A DNA stretch of 56,447 bases, from positions 1 through 56,447 of the forward strand of contig JAJDCQ010000194.1 in assembly GCA_029260755.1 (NCBI GenBank), written 5' to 3'. Under the pieces are notes generated by a model, which did no database searches, was not told the DNA's origin, and saw only the letters and a list, made by a program, of their open reading frames with translations. A program made the translations under genes and the position numbers. This document shows, one piece after another, positions 9,500-16,821 of the stretch (the first letter of the stretch is position 1; each line of letters opens with the position of its first letter). This DNA is from Planctomycetota bacterium. GTDB lineage: Bacteria > Planctomycetota > J058 > JAJDCQ01.

Positions 9500-9690
9500 C
9501 GTTCCTGGAAGGGGAGCGCAGGCGTGCGTCGGCAATGAATGCTCTGCGCGCCCGGCAGCTCGCAATCCAGTCCATCCATCCGACAATCCGCGGTCACCTT
9601 CGTTTCAGCGCTCGAGAGAGTGGAACCGCGGATGACGCGGACTTGCGCGGATTGGGTTCGGACGGCGCCAAGCCGTTGCCGACGCGTCGC
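9500..9690. repeat. Composite inverted repeat, ATCCGCG family, degenerate copy C
   Basis: The module order is the same as in the copies at 6594 and 6796: GTTCCTGGAAG, CGTCGGCAATGAA, CCGGCAGCTCGCAATCC, then an imperfect left arm ending CAATCCGCGGT (near 9598). A right arm starts GGAACCGCGGATGACGCGG (from 9622). The arms are more mutated, as expected for an older copy. The 765-nt gap 9462-10226 is filled by this and three further repeats; no gene is seen. Confidence 0.7.
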
Positions 9691-9723
9691 TGCGGCGGGC
9701 CCGAGAGGGCACGAAGAGGCTCG

Positions 9724-9788
9724 AAGGGGTCAGGTCTCGGATGTTCGCATTAGCCCCGCTGATACGAACATCTGAGACCTGACCCCTT
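9724..9788. repeat. Palindromic GGGGTCAGGTCT element
   Basis: The arm 9724-9747 (AAGGGGTCAGGTCTCGGATG...) is matched almost perfectly by the inverse at 9765-9788, with a 17-nt loop. The AGGGGTCAGGTCT signature is one I associate with ends of REP/RAYT-type (Y1 transposase) elements in other bacteria. No transposase is present here, so it would be a non-autonomous copy. Confidence 0.65.
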
Positions 9789-9833
9789 CTCGAATGACCC
9801 CTTCTCGTACGCGCACGCGATTGCCCTCGCGAT

Positions 9834-9982
9834 GAACGATCCACAGATTTCACAGATTTCACAGATTGCCGCGGGCGGATCCGAGTCGCTGCCGAGTCGG
9901 GAACGGCCTACTGCGCAGCGAGGAGCATGTCCGCCTTCGGCAACCCGTAATCTGTGTAATCTGTGAAATCTGTGGATCGTTC
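9834..9982. repeat. Inverted repeat, TTTCACAGA family
   Basis: The left arm 9834-9867 contains GATCCACAG followed by ATTTCACAG in 9-nt steps. The right arm 9949-9982 is its inverse with one mismatch over 34 nt. The 81-nt spacer carries CGGCAACC-like modules shared with the other families. Confidence 0.85.
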
Positions 9983-10004
9983 CCCGTTCGTGCAAGGAGA
10001 GCCG

Positions 10005-10165
10005 CGTTCCTGGAACGATGAGTGAAGTGAACCGCGGGCAACAGCCGTGAACGGGGACGTCGGCAACTCGCGGTCCGCGTCATCCGCGTCATCCGCGGTT
10101 CCCGTTCGTTCAACGCCGAGAGACCGAACCGCGGATTGCGCGGATTGCGCGGACCGCCCCCAATG
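10005..10165. repeat. Composite inverted repeat, ATCCGCG family, copy D
   Basis: The module CGTTCCTGGAACGATGAG is followed by GTCGGCAACTCGC. The left arm 10071-10101 (three 9-nt steps ending CATCCGCGGTTC) pairs with its inverse 10126-10156 across a 24-nt spacer that resembles those of copies A and B. Confidence 0.8.
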
Positions 10166-10226
10166 AGAAGCGGCGCGCAGAAGCCCGCGCGCCGTCAGTC
10201 TCTTGGTTCGAACTCGGGAACGAGGA

Positions 10227-12917
10227 TCAGCCGCCACCCTCGTCCGAGCCGCCCTCGCCCGAGCCGCCCTCGTCCGAGCCGCCCTCGTCCGAGCCGCCCT
10301 CGTCCGAGCCGCCCTCGTCCGAGCCGCCTTCGTCCGAACCGCCTTCGTCCGAACCGCCTTCGTCCGAGCCGCCTTCGTCCGAGCCGCCTTCGTCCGAGCC
10401 TCCCTCGTCCGAGCCGCCCTCGTCCGAGCCGCCTCCGGCGGGCGCCTTGGCGGCCGCGATCTCGGCGATCCGCTCGAGCATCGGGTCGACGTGGAAGTTG
10501 TGGCAGTTGCTGTAGCAGTCCCACTGGACCTCGCCGCCGGGGTGGCAGTCCTGGCACTTGCTCTGCTCGTTCTTGAGCTCGGGGTAGCCGATCTCCTTGA
10601 TCGTGCTCGCCTTCGGCACGTCGGAGTGGCACTCGGCGCAGGCCATCTCCTTGACCATCTGGACGTGGCTCTTGACGTCGCCCTTCTCGCTCCGCGCGCT
10701 CCCTTCGGAGCGGTGGGAGTAGAAGTTGGGCTTCGTGTCCCGGTAGATCGGCGTCGACGGGTTGAAGAGCGCGTCGGTGTCGACCGAGTGGCAGGTGACG
10801 CACTTCGCCACCTCGCCCTGCTCGTGCTTCTTGGTGTGGCACTCGGCGCAGTCGGCGAGGGTCTGCTTGATCGTGACCGTCTCGGCCGCCCCGTCCGGGC
10901 CCTGCGTCGTCTCGATCTGGTGGCACGCGAAGCAGCGGTTCTCGAGCAGCTTCTTGCCGCCTTCGGAGCCGGCCAGCCGGGCACGAGTCGCCTCGTCGGT
11001 CACGTCGAGGAGATGATCGGCGTGCGCGAAGGCCGGCACCTCGACCGAGATGTTCTCGATGAACTCGACCTTCGGCGTCGCGGGGCCGTCCGGCGAGGTG
11101 TGGCACGAGCCGCAGGTCGAGAGCGTCCCGTTCTCGCCGTCGACGATCGCCTGGCTGGCGGCCACGTCGGTCGCTCCGGCGATCGCGCCGTGGCACTCGA
11201 CGCACTGCTTCTCGAGGTTCTCCAGGCTGGCGGGCCCCTGGCCCGGCGTCACGGCGGTGAGGTGCGGGGCGTGGATGAACTTCTTCGCCGTCACCTTGCT
11301 CGGCAGGTCGAGCGCCTCGTCGTCGACGTGGCAGGTGTCGCACTGCCGACTGAAGAACTGCTTGTGGCCCTGCTTCTGATCGAAGGTGACCGACTTCACC
11401 CGCTTGCGGGTGTCGGTGGTCATCGCGAGCTTCGGGTCGACGCTGCCGTCGTCCTTCTGGCCGTGACACTTCGAACAGACGCTCGCGATCGCGTCCTTGC
11501 CGTGGACCTCGACGGCGTCTTCCTTGTGCTGATGACAGCCGATGCACTGAGCGTAGCCGACCGTCGGGAAGTCGTCGGCGCTGATCTCGGCCGCGGGCGA
11601 GGTGGCGTCGCCGCCGCCGCCGGTGTCCCCGTCCTCTCCCTCGCCGTCGTCGTCGACGTCGGTCACGCCCGGCAGCGAGTGGCAGCTGTCGCAGGTGATG
11701 TTCTTGTCGACCTGCGAGTTGAGGTGCTTGTCGTGCGGGAAGACGTCGTAGGGGATCACGACCCGGGCCGTCTCGCCGGCGTACTTGTCGTGGAAGCTCT
11801 CGTGGCAGCTCCGACAGTCGGCCGCTGGCATGTGGGTCGGCGCGATCTTCCCGTCGGCGCCCTGGTGCTCGTCGTGGCAGCTCCGACAGTTGCCGTCGAG
11901 CGCCGTCGTGAACTCGAGGAGGCCCCGCTGCGGATCGAGGACGTCGATCCGCCGCTTCAACGGGTCGTTCTCTCGCTCGACGTAGGGGTAGCTGTGCGGC
12001 CGCTGCGCCATCTCGCGAACCGAGTTCCCGGGCCCGATGTCGCCGAGATGGCAGCGCGCGCAGGTCTCGAGGGCGACGCCGCGGAGCGGTGAGTGGCAGT
12101 CGTTACAGCCGAGGCGGGTGCTGGCGCCCTTCTCCTGGCCGAAGCCGAACGCGATCGTCGCCTCGGAGCCCGTCGGGAGCGCCTTCTGCTCCTCGAGCTT
12201 CAGCTCGAGCCGGACCGAGACCGGGATGCCGATCTCGTTGGCGGCGTCGCCGACCCCCGAGACGTGCCCCTCGTGGGTCTTCCCTTCGAGGGTGACCGAG
12301 ACGGCCTCGCCGACCCAGGTCTTGTCCGCCTTGTCCTTCGGGAGATGGAGCCGGATCTCGACGCTGTCGGCGTGGGCGTGACTGAGCGGGCCGTTCATGA
12401 ACGCGGCCTGGCCGCCGCCGATCGCGATCGCCGCGATGAGCCCGAAGCATCCGATGCAGCCGCCGTAGCTGAACAGGCGCGGCCAGGTGAAGAGGCGCTC
12501 GAGGCCGCGACGCTCGATGACCGTCGCGCCTTCGCCCGCCTCCTCCTTGCTCTTCGCCTTCCCGGGCTTGGGCGGCGCGAGCTCCTCGCGGACCAGCTCG
12601 ATCGTGGCGTTGGCCGGGTCGCACTCCTTGACCGTGAAGAGGGTCGCCCCGATCACGATCAGGCCGTCCTTCGCGAGCGGCACCCGGCCCTGGACCGACG
12701 CACCGTTCACGTAGGTCCCCGAGTGACTCCCGACGTCCTCGATCACGAACGCCGTCCCGAGGTGCTCGATCCGCGCGTGCTCGTAGGCGCTGAGCATGTC
12801 CTCGAGGATGACGTCGAGGTTCATGTTCCGGCCGATGCGGATGAACGGACCATCGACGACGACCGGCTCGGGCTGGCCCTTCCCCTTCTTCTTGGGGTTG
12901 ACCTTAAAAGTCGCCAT
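10227..12917 (-). CDS. FHA domain - membrane helix - 16-site multiheme cytochrome c fusion
   Basis: 896 residues. Residues about 18-97 are an FHA fold with IGR (G29-R30), a His-containing loop SAYEHARI and SGTYVNG, though the usual Ser three before the His is Ala44. A basic stretch (RRGLERLFTWPR) precedes one membrane helix (about 148-172), placing the FHA domain in the cytoplasm and the rest in the periplasm. Residues about 185-262 look like a barrel-sandwich beta domain. After this come fifteen CXXCH sites (CNDCH to CQDCH) and one CX3CH (CYSNCH). The C-terminus is a low-complexity tail of about 13 GGSDE units. The start overlaps the end of the cyclic-nucleotide/iron-sulfur gene by 14 nt, implying translational coupling. 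I infer a phosphothreonine-responsive inner-membrane electron carrier; the fusion is unusual. Confidence 0.85.
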   Translation of the reverse strand: MATFKVNPKKKGKGQPEPVVVDGPFIRIGRNMNLDVILEDMLSAYEHARIEHLGTAFVIEDVGSHSGTYVNGASVQGRVPLAKDGLIVIGATLFTVKECDPANATIELVREELAPPKPGKAKSKEEAGEGATVIERRGLERLFTWPRLFSYGGCIGCFGLIAAIAIGGGQAAFMNGPLSHAHADSVEIRLHLPKDKADKTWVGEAVSVTLEGKTHEGHVSGVGDAANEIGIPVSVRLELKLEEQKALPTGSEATIAFGFGQEKGASTRLGCNDCHSPLRGVALETCARCHLGDIGPGNSVREMAQRPHSYPYVERENDPLKRRIDVLDPQRGLLEFTTALDGNCRSCHDEHQGADGKIAPTHMPAADCRSCHESFHDKYAGETARVVIPYDVFPHDKHLNSQVDKNITCDSCHSLPGVTDVDDDGEGEDGDTGGGGDATSPAAEISADDFPTVGYAQCIGCHQHKEDAVEVHGKDAIASVCSKCHGQKDDGSVDPKLAMTTDTRKRVKSVTFDQKQGHKQFFSRQCDTCHVDDEALDLPSKVTAKKFIHAPHLTAVTPGQGPASLENLEKQCVECHGAIAGATDVAASQAIVDGENGTLSTCGSCHTSPDGPATPKVEFIENISVEVPAFAHADHLLDVTDEATRARLAGSEGGKKLLENRCFACHQIETTQGPDGAAETVTIKQTLADCAECHTKKHEQGEVAKCVTCHSVDTDALFNPSTPIYRDTKPNFYSHRSEGSARSEKGDVKSHVQMVKEMACAECHSDVPKASTIKEIGYPELKNEQSKCQDCHPGGEVQWDCYSNCHNFHVDPMLERIAEIAAAKAPAGGGSDEGGSDEGGSDEGGSDEGGSDEGGSDEGGSDEGGSDEGGSDEGGSDEGGSDEGGSGEGGSDEGGG
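10241..10435. repeat. 15-bp tandem repeat encoding the GGSDE tail
   Basis: About 13 units of 15 bp (plus strand CCGAGCCGCCCTCGT with C/T changes) lie inside the 3' end of the FHA-cytochrome gene. One unit reads GGSGE. The unit is a multiple of three, so copy-number change would alter tail length without breaking the frame. Confidence 0.9.
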
Positions 12918-14373
12918 GCTGGGTCCGCTCCGAGAAGAAGAGCTCCGGGTTCACGCGGTTGAGAGCGCCGGTCGGGCAGTTGTAGACGCACGAGGTGAAG
13001 CCGTACCCGACGCACAGGTCACACTTCGTCGCCTTGTTCTTCGCCTTGATACCCCGGTCGAGCTGCTGCTGAGTCGCCTTGCCCTTCTCGAGCGTCTGCT
13101 CTCGCCAGCTCTCGAGGTGGTCGTCGACGAGCTCGCGGCCGAGGATCTTCGCGAAGAGCTTCGCGAAGAACCCATGCTGGGTCGCCGACGGCGGCGGGTT
13201 CATGATGATCGAGCCGTAGGGACAGGCCTTGCTGCACGCCGAGCAGCCGGTGCAGAGGCCCTCGTTGATGAAGATCTGCCCGTTGAGGTTGCGGCTGATG
13301 CAGCCGAACCGGCAGGCGAGCTGGCACTCGGGATCGCGGCACTGGAAGCAGGCCGTCGGGAGGAGCCAGTTCTCGACCGTGTAGCCGGTGAGGTGGATCC
13401 GGCTGTTGCCCTGGTGGGTCGCCGCGCAGCTCCGGACGCAGATCTCGCAGCGGACGCACTTGCGGGTGTCGAGGATCAGCAGAGCCCGCGTCGCGACGAA
13501 GCCCTTCTTGACCATGATGTCCTCGCCAGTGCTGGCGTCGACGTCCTGGTCCTCGCGGGTGACGCTGAGCTTGTCCTCCATGAACGTCTGGATCGCGGTC
13601 TGGAGCTCGGGGTGGCTCGCCTTGATCCCGTCGAAGTCCGCCTTGGTCAGGACGACCGCCTCGGTCGGCGAGAGCGACGTCACGGTCGCGCTGTACTTCT
13701 GCGACCCGAAGAGCGACTCCTCGCCGAAGTAGTTGTTGTCGCGCAGATACGCGTAGACGTCGTCCTTGCCGCGGCGGTAGACGCTCACCTTCAGATAGCC
13801 CTGGCGGACGAGGAAGAGCTTCTCGGCCGCCTCGCCCTCCTGCGCGACCACCTGGTTCCGGGCGTAGCTCTCGAGCTTCGCGATCGAGGCGATCGCGGCG
13901 AGCGCGCTGTTCGGCATGTCCGCGAACGCGGGGATCAGCTTGAGGTGACCCCAGAGGGCGCGGTCGAAGTAGATCTTGTCGACGTACGCCTTGAACGTCT
14001 TGTTCTTCTTCATCATGTCGAGGAAGACGTCGCGACCGATCTCGAGGAAATAGGTCTTCGTCTCCGCGACGATGTTGGCGGCCCGGGCCTGGCCGGAGAC
14101 CGCGCTCTGCTCGCCGAAGAACTCGTTCTGGCCGAGCGCCGCGATGTAGCGCTCCTCGCCCGTGGTGGGATCTTGCTTCGTGATCTTGACCAGGCCGCCG
14201 AGGTTGACGAAGACGGTCTCGTCGAAGTCGCCCTCGTTGCAGATGACCTGGTTCGGCGCCGCCACGAACAGGCGCCCCTGCGTGGCCACGAGCTCGAGCT
14301 GTTTGTCATTGAGGTGACTGAGGAGGGGTACCTCCTTGAACCTCGGGAACAGCTCCTTGGTCAGCTCATCCAT
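12904..14373 (-). CDS. Two cyclic-nucleotide-binding domains fused to a four-cluster [4Fe-4S] ferredoxin
   Basis: 489 residues, with no signal peptide or membrane helix, so cytoplasmic. CNB domain 1 (about 15-130) has an intact phosphate-binding cassette: FGE at 86-88 and RAA at 97-99. CNB domain 2 (about 140-265) keeps FGE (216-218), but the Arg position is Tyr (QKYSATV), so nucleotide binding there is doubtful. Residues 306-470 carry four cysteine quartets as in DmsB/NrfC/HybA-type subunits: C306-C309-C312-C316, C342-C345-C350-C354, C374-C377-C380-C384, C451-C454-C462-C466. The protein lies between the diheme membrane protein and the FHA-cytochrome, which suggests it feeds or drains their electrons at the cytoplasmic face under cAMP or cGMP control. 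That role is inferred. Confidence 0.88.
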   Translation of the reverse strand: MDELTKELFPRFKEVPLLSHLNDKQLELVATQGRLFVAAPNQVICNEGDFDETVFVNLGGLVKITKQDPTTGEERYIAALGQNEFFGEQSAVSGQARAANIVAETKTYFLEIGRDVFLDMMKKNKTFKAYVDKIYFDRALWGHLKLIPAFADMPNSALAAIASIAKLESYARNQVVAQEGEAAEKLFLVRQGYLKVSVYRRGKDDVYAYLRDNNYFGEESLFGSQKYSATVTSLSPTEAVVLTKADFDGIKASHPELQTAIQTFMEDKLSVTREDQDVDASTGEDIMVKKGFVATRALLILDTRKCVRCEICVRSCAATHQGNSRIHLTGYTVENWLLPTACFQCRDPECQLACRFGCISRNLNGQIFINEGLCTGCSACSKACPYGSIIMNPPPSATQHGFFAKLFAKILGRELVDDHLESWREQTLEKGKATQQQLDRGIKAKNKATKCDLCVGYGFTSCVYNCPTGALNRVNPELFFSERTQHGDF

Positions 14374-14429
14374 CGTTTGCTCGCTTCCTCCGCCTCATGG
14401 CGCGCCTCGCTTCCCCCGGCCCGCGAGCG

Positions 14430-15479
14430 TCAATAGTACCAAACCGAGAGCATGTGGATGATCATGAACACGATCATCCCGATCGAGAACGGGATATGGA
14501 AGTAGAGCCAGGACTGGAGCTTCTGGCGCTGCTTGTTCTGCGGTCGGTAGTAGTGTTCGAGCTTCTCGGCCTGGCCGAGCATGACGAGGCCGCGCTCGAA
14601 CGCCTCCTTCTCCTTGCCGTCGAGGGTCGCATGAGCCGCGGTGAGCGCGCCCAGGTTGACCGCGCCACCCTTGACCAGGCCGCCGACGTAGGGAGCGAAG
14701 GCCTTCTTGACCGTCTCCGACGAGGCGCTCATCAGCACCTCGAGCTCATCCTCGATCTTCTCGAGCTGCTTCCGGGTCTCGCCCCACGTGATCTCCGTCT
14801 CGTGCTCGGCCAGGCGGCTCGGCACGACGAAGTAGAAGTAGAGCCCGATCAGGCCGGTGAAGATCGTCAGGGCGAACAGGCCGAGGGTCGCGGCCGCGAC
14901 CGGGCCTCCGAACTGGAGCTGCAGCATCGCGACCGGATCGGCGTGGACGACGGCGATCGCGAACGAGAGCAGCCCGAAGAAGATGTGAATCTCGAGCCAG
15001 CGGAAGAGGCGCCCGAAGGGCTCCTTCCGGTACATCTCGACCTCGGGGACCTTCTTGCCGCCGACGACCTTCGACTTGTAGCGCAGCCGCATCGAGCGCT
15101 CGACGCCCGCGTCGACGAGCGCCTTCTGGGCGCGTTCCCGGACGTCGCGGATGTTCGTCACGACGCCCTGATCGATCTTGCGCTGGAGCGCCTTGATCGC
15201 GAACTGCGCCTTGTCGATGTACTCGTCCATCCCGGGCCGGGGCTTCAGGAGGAACGCGTAGTAGAAGAAGAGACCCCACTTACGCAGGGTGAAGCACATG
15301 ACCAGGAAGATCATGGCCAGGATCACGAAGCCCAGGTAGAGCTGGACGTCGCTCTTGAGGTAGCCGCTCGCCGTCTTGGAGGAGTCCTGGAGGGCCCACC
15401 AGATGACGCCGCCCAGGAGCACGGCGCAGAAGAACGACCAGACGATCTGACTGCGTTCGATCGGCCGCTTCGCCGCCAT
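14430..15479 (-). CDS. Five-helix diheme cytochrome b-like membrane protein
   Basis: 349 residues from ATG 15479, which has GGAGGG 5 nt upstream; a GTG at 15512 is less likely. Predicted helices lie near residues 12-30, 46-63, 163-181, 195-219 and 326-348. Helices three and five each carry a His pair spaced exactly HX13H: H165/H179 and H328/H342. This is the spacing seen in bis-His heme b proteins such as bc1 cytochrome b. The two helices share the pattern WL..HI.F...H, suggesting duplication. A long soluble loop (about 220-320) separates them. It probably exchanges electrons with the quinone pool and links the cytoplasmic iron-sulfur protein with periplasmic hemes. It lies 56 nt upstream of the CNB/ferredoxin gene. 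Confidence 0.8.
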   Translation of the reverse strand: MAAKRPIERSQIVWSFFCAVLLGGVIWWALQDSSKTASGYLKSDVQLYLGFVILAMIFLVMCFTLRKWGLFFYYAFLLKPRPGMDEYIDKAQFAIKALQRKIDQGVVTNIRDVRERAQKALVDAGVERSMRLRYKSKVVGGKKVPEVEMYRKEPFGRLFRWLEIHIFFGLLSFAIAVVHADPVAMLQLQFGGPVAAATLGLFALTIFTGLIGLYFYFVVPSRLAEHETEITWGETRKQLEKIEDELEVLMSASSETVKKAFAPYVGGLVKGGAVNLGALTAAHATLDGKEKEAFERGLVMLGQAEKLEHYYRPQNKQRQKLQSWLYFHIPFSIGMIVFMIIHMLSVWYY

Positions 15480-15619
15480 GGTCCCTCCGGTGACGCCCCA
15501 CTTCGGGGTCACGTCGCGACTGTCTTTGCTGGAGCTTCGAGACTTCGAAAACGCGATCGGGCGGGGCCGGGAGCGCCGCCCGTTCCGATTGTATCCCGGG
15601 CTCGTGGCCCGTGCTAACC

Positions 15620-15656
15620 GACGGCCGGACCTCCACTCCCGGAGGGCCCGGCCGTC
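15620..15656 (-). terminator. Strong intra-cluster hairpin
   Basis: GACGGCCGG (15620-15628) pairs with CCGGCCGTC (15648-15656), with an inner CCTCC/GGAGG stem. It sits 33 nt after the 11-heme stop and about 140 nt before the membrane protein start on the minus strand. No U-run follows, so partial termination or an mRNA processing/stability element is more likely than a full terminator. Confidence 0.5.
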
Positions 15657-15688
15657 ATGTGCTTCCCGATATCGCTGTCCGCGCTAGC

Positions 15689-16798
15689 CTAGGGGCGGCG
15701 AGTGTGGCAGCGAATGCAGTCGATGTCGAACACGTGGCACTGGAAGCAGCTGCGGAGCTCGACGCGGGCCGCGAAGCTGTGGTCGCCCTGCTGGAACGCG
15801 ATCGAGTGGTTCCGCGGCGGGACGTCGTGGCACGACGCGCAGAAGTCAGCCTGATGGCAGACCTTGCACTTGTGCTTGTCGATCGTCGCGTAGCGTCCGT
15901 GGTAGCTGCGGATGAAGCGCGGGGTGTGGCTCCGCGGCGTCTGGTACTCGTGGCAGCTCACGCACGTCTCATGGGTGTGGCACGACTTGCACTGGGCGCG
16001 GGTCGCCCGCGACTTCCGGCCGTGACTGACCGTCCGGAAGTACTCGGTGTGGTCGCCCGGGATCCAGCTCTGGTCGAAGTAACCCTGCGTCCGCGCCCCG
16101 AGCACCTCCTCCATGAACGGCTTGTGCGACTCGGGGATCAGGTCGGGGTCGATCTCCTCCTGGGACTTGCCCTCGGCGAGGGACTCGGCGAGCGCCTTCC
16201 ACTTCTCGTCGCTGAAGTCACCGGGGACGTGGCAGAGCGAGCACTCGGTGCCGCCCTTGCTCGCCAGGTCGGCCGGCGCGTTCTCGGACACCGACGTGAT
16301 CTGCGTGTGGCAGGTGTAGCAGTAGTCCATCGCCGGGATGTTCGGATCGGTCGAGCGGTCGCTCTTCTCGATGTCCTGATGGCAGTCGGCGCATCGCTCC
16401 GCCGGCATCCCCGCCGCCTTGGAGTTCTTCATGTGCCGTTCGTGATGGAACGGTCCGACGATGCGCGCTCGGGCGAAGGCGCGCATGTTGGCCTTGAACT
16501 CGTCGCGCTGCGCCTCGGGAACGTCGTTGTCGTGGCATCGCCAGCAGACGTCCTCGCTCGTCAGGTAGAACTTGCCCTCGAGCCGAGGCTCGTGGCAGAG
16601 GACACACTGTCCCCCGACGGCGGGCACGTGCACCTTGTGCGAGAACTGCTCCGCCGAGAACGGCGGCGGCTCGCCCGCGCCCTGTCCGTCCGCGACCGGC
16701 GGAAGGAAGAGGACGGCGAGTCCGATGGCAAGGCAGACACCGGCGCCGCGCAGCGCCGTCCGTCGGCCGAGATCCCAGTGACGTCGAAGATAACTCAT
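15689..16798 (-). CDS. Periplasmic 11-heme cytochrome c
   Basis: 369 residues from ATG 16798; the open frame to 16846 adds only a non-signal-like stretch. An N-terminal basic and hydrophobic segment (RRTALRGAGVCLAIGLAVLF) is a Sec signal or uncleaved anchor. Eleven CXXCH sites follow in order: CVLCH, CWRCH, CADCH, CYTCH, CSLCH, CKSCH, CVSCH, CKVCH, CASCH, CFQCH and CIRCH. The last six are packed in about 100 residues. Numerous extra His residues (FSHKVH, FHHERH, SHGRK) could be distal ligands. It starts 23 nt after the 18-site cytochrome, clearly the same transcript, and probably passes electrons between the inner-membrane module and the outer-membrane conduit. Confidence 0.9.
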   Translation of the reverse strand: MSYLRRHWDLGRRTALRGAGVCLAIGLAVLFLPPVADGQGAGEPPPFSAEQFSHKVHVPAVGGQCVLCHEPRLEGKFYLTSEDVCWRCHDNDVPEAQRDEFKANMRAFARARIVGPFHHERHMKNSKAAGMPAERCADCHQDIEKSDRSTDPNIPAMDYCYTCHTQITSVSENAPADLASKGGTECSLCHVPGDFSDEKWKALAESLAEGKSQEEIDPDLIPESHKPFMEEVLGARTQGYFDQSWIPGDHTEYFRTVSHGRKSRATRAQCKSCHTHETCVSCHEYQTPRSHTPRFIRSYHGRYATIDKHKCKVCHQADFCASCHDVPPRNHSIAFQQGDHSFAARVELRSCFQCHVFDIDCIRCHTRRP

Positions 16799-16821
16799 CG
16801 TCGGCGGGTTCCTAACTTGCC

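Noticed and set aside
9834..10156. CRISPR-like array
   Set aside because: Repeats are inverted arms of 9-nt steps, without regular spacers of unique sequence and without cas genes.
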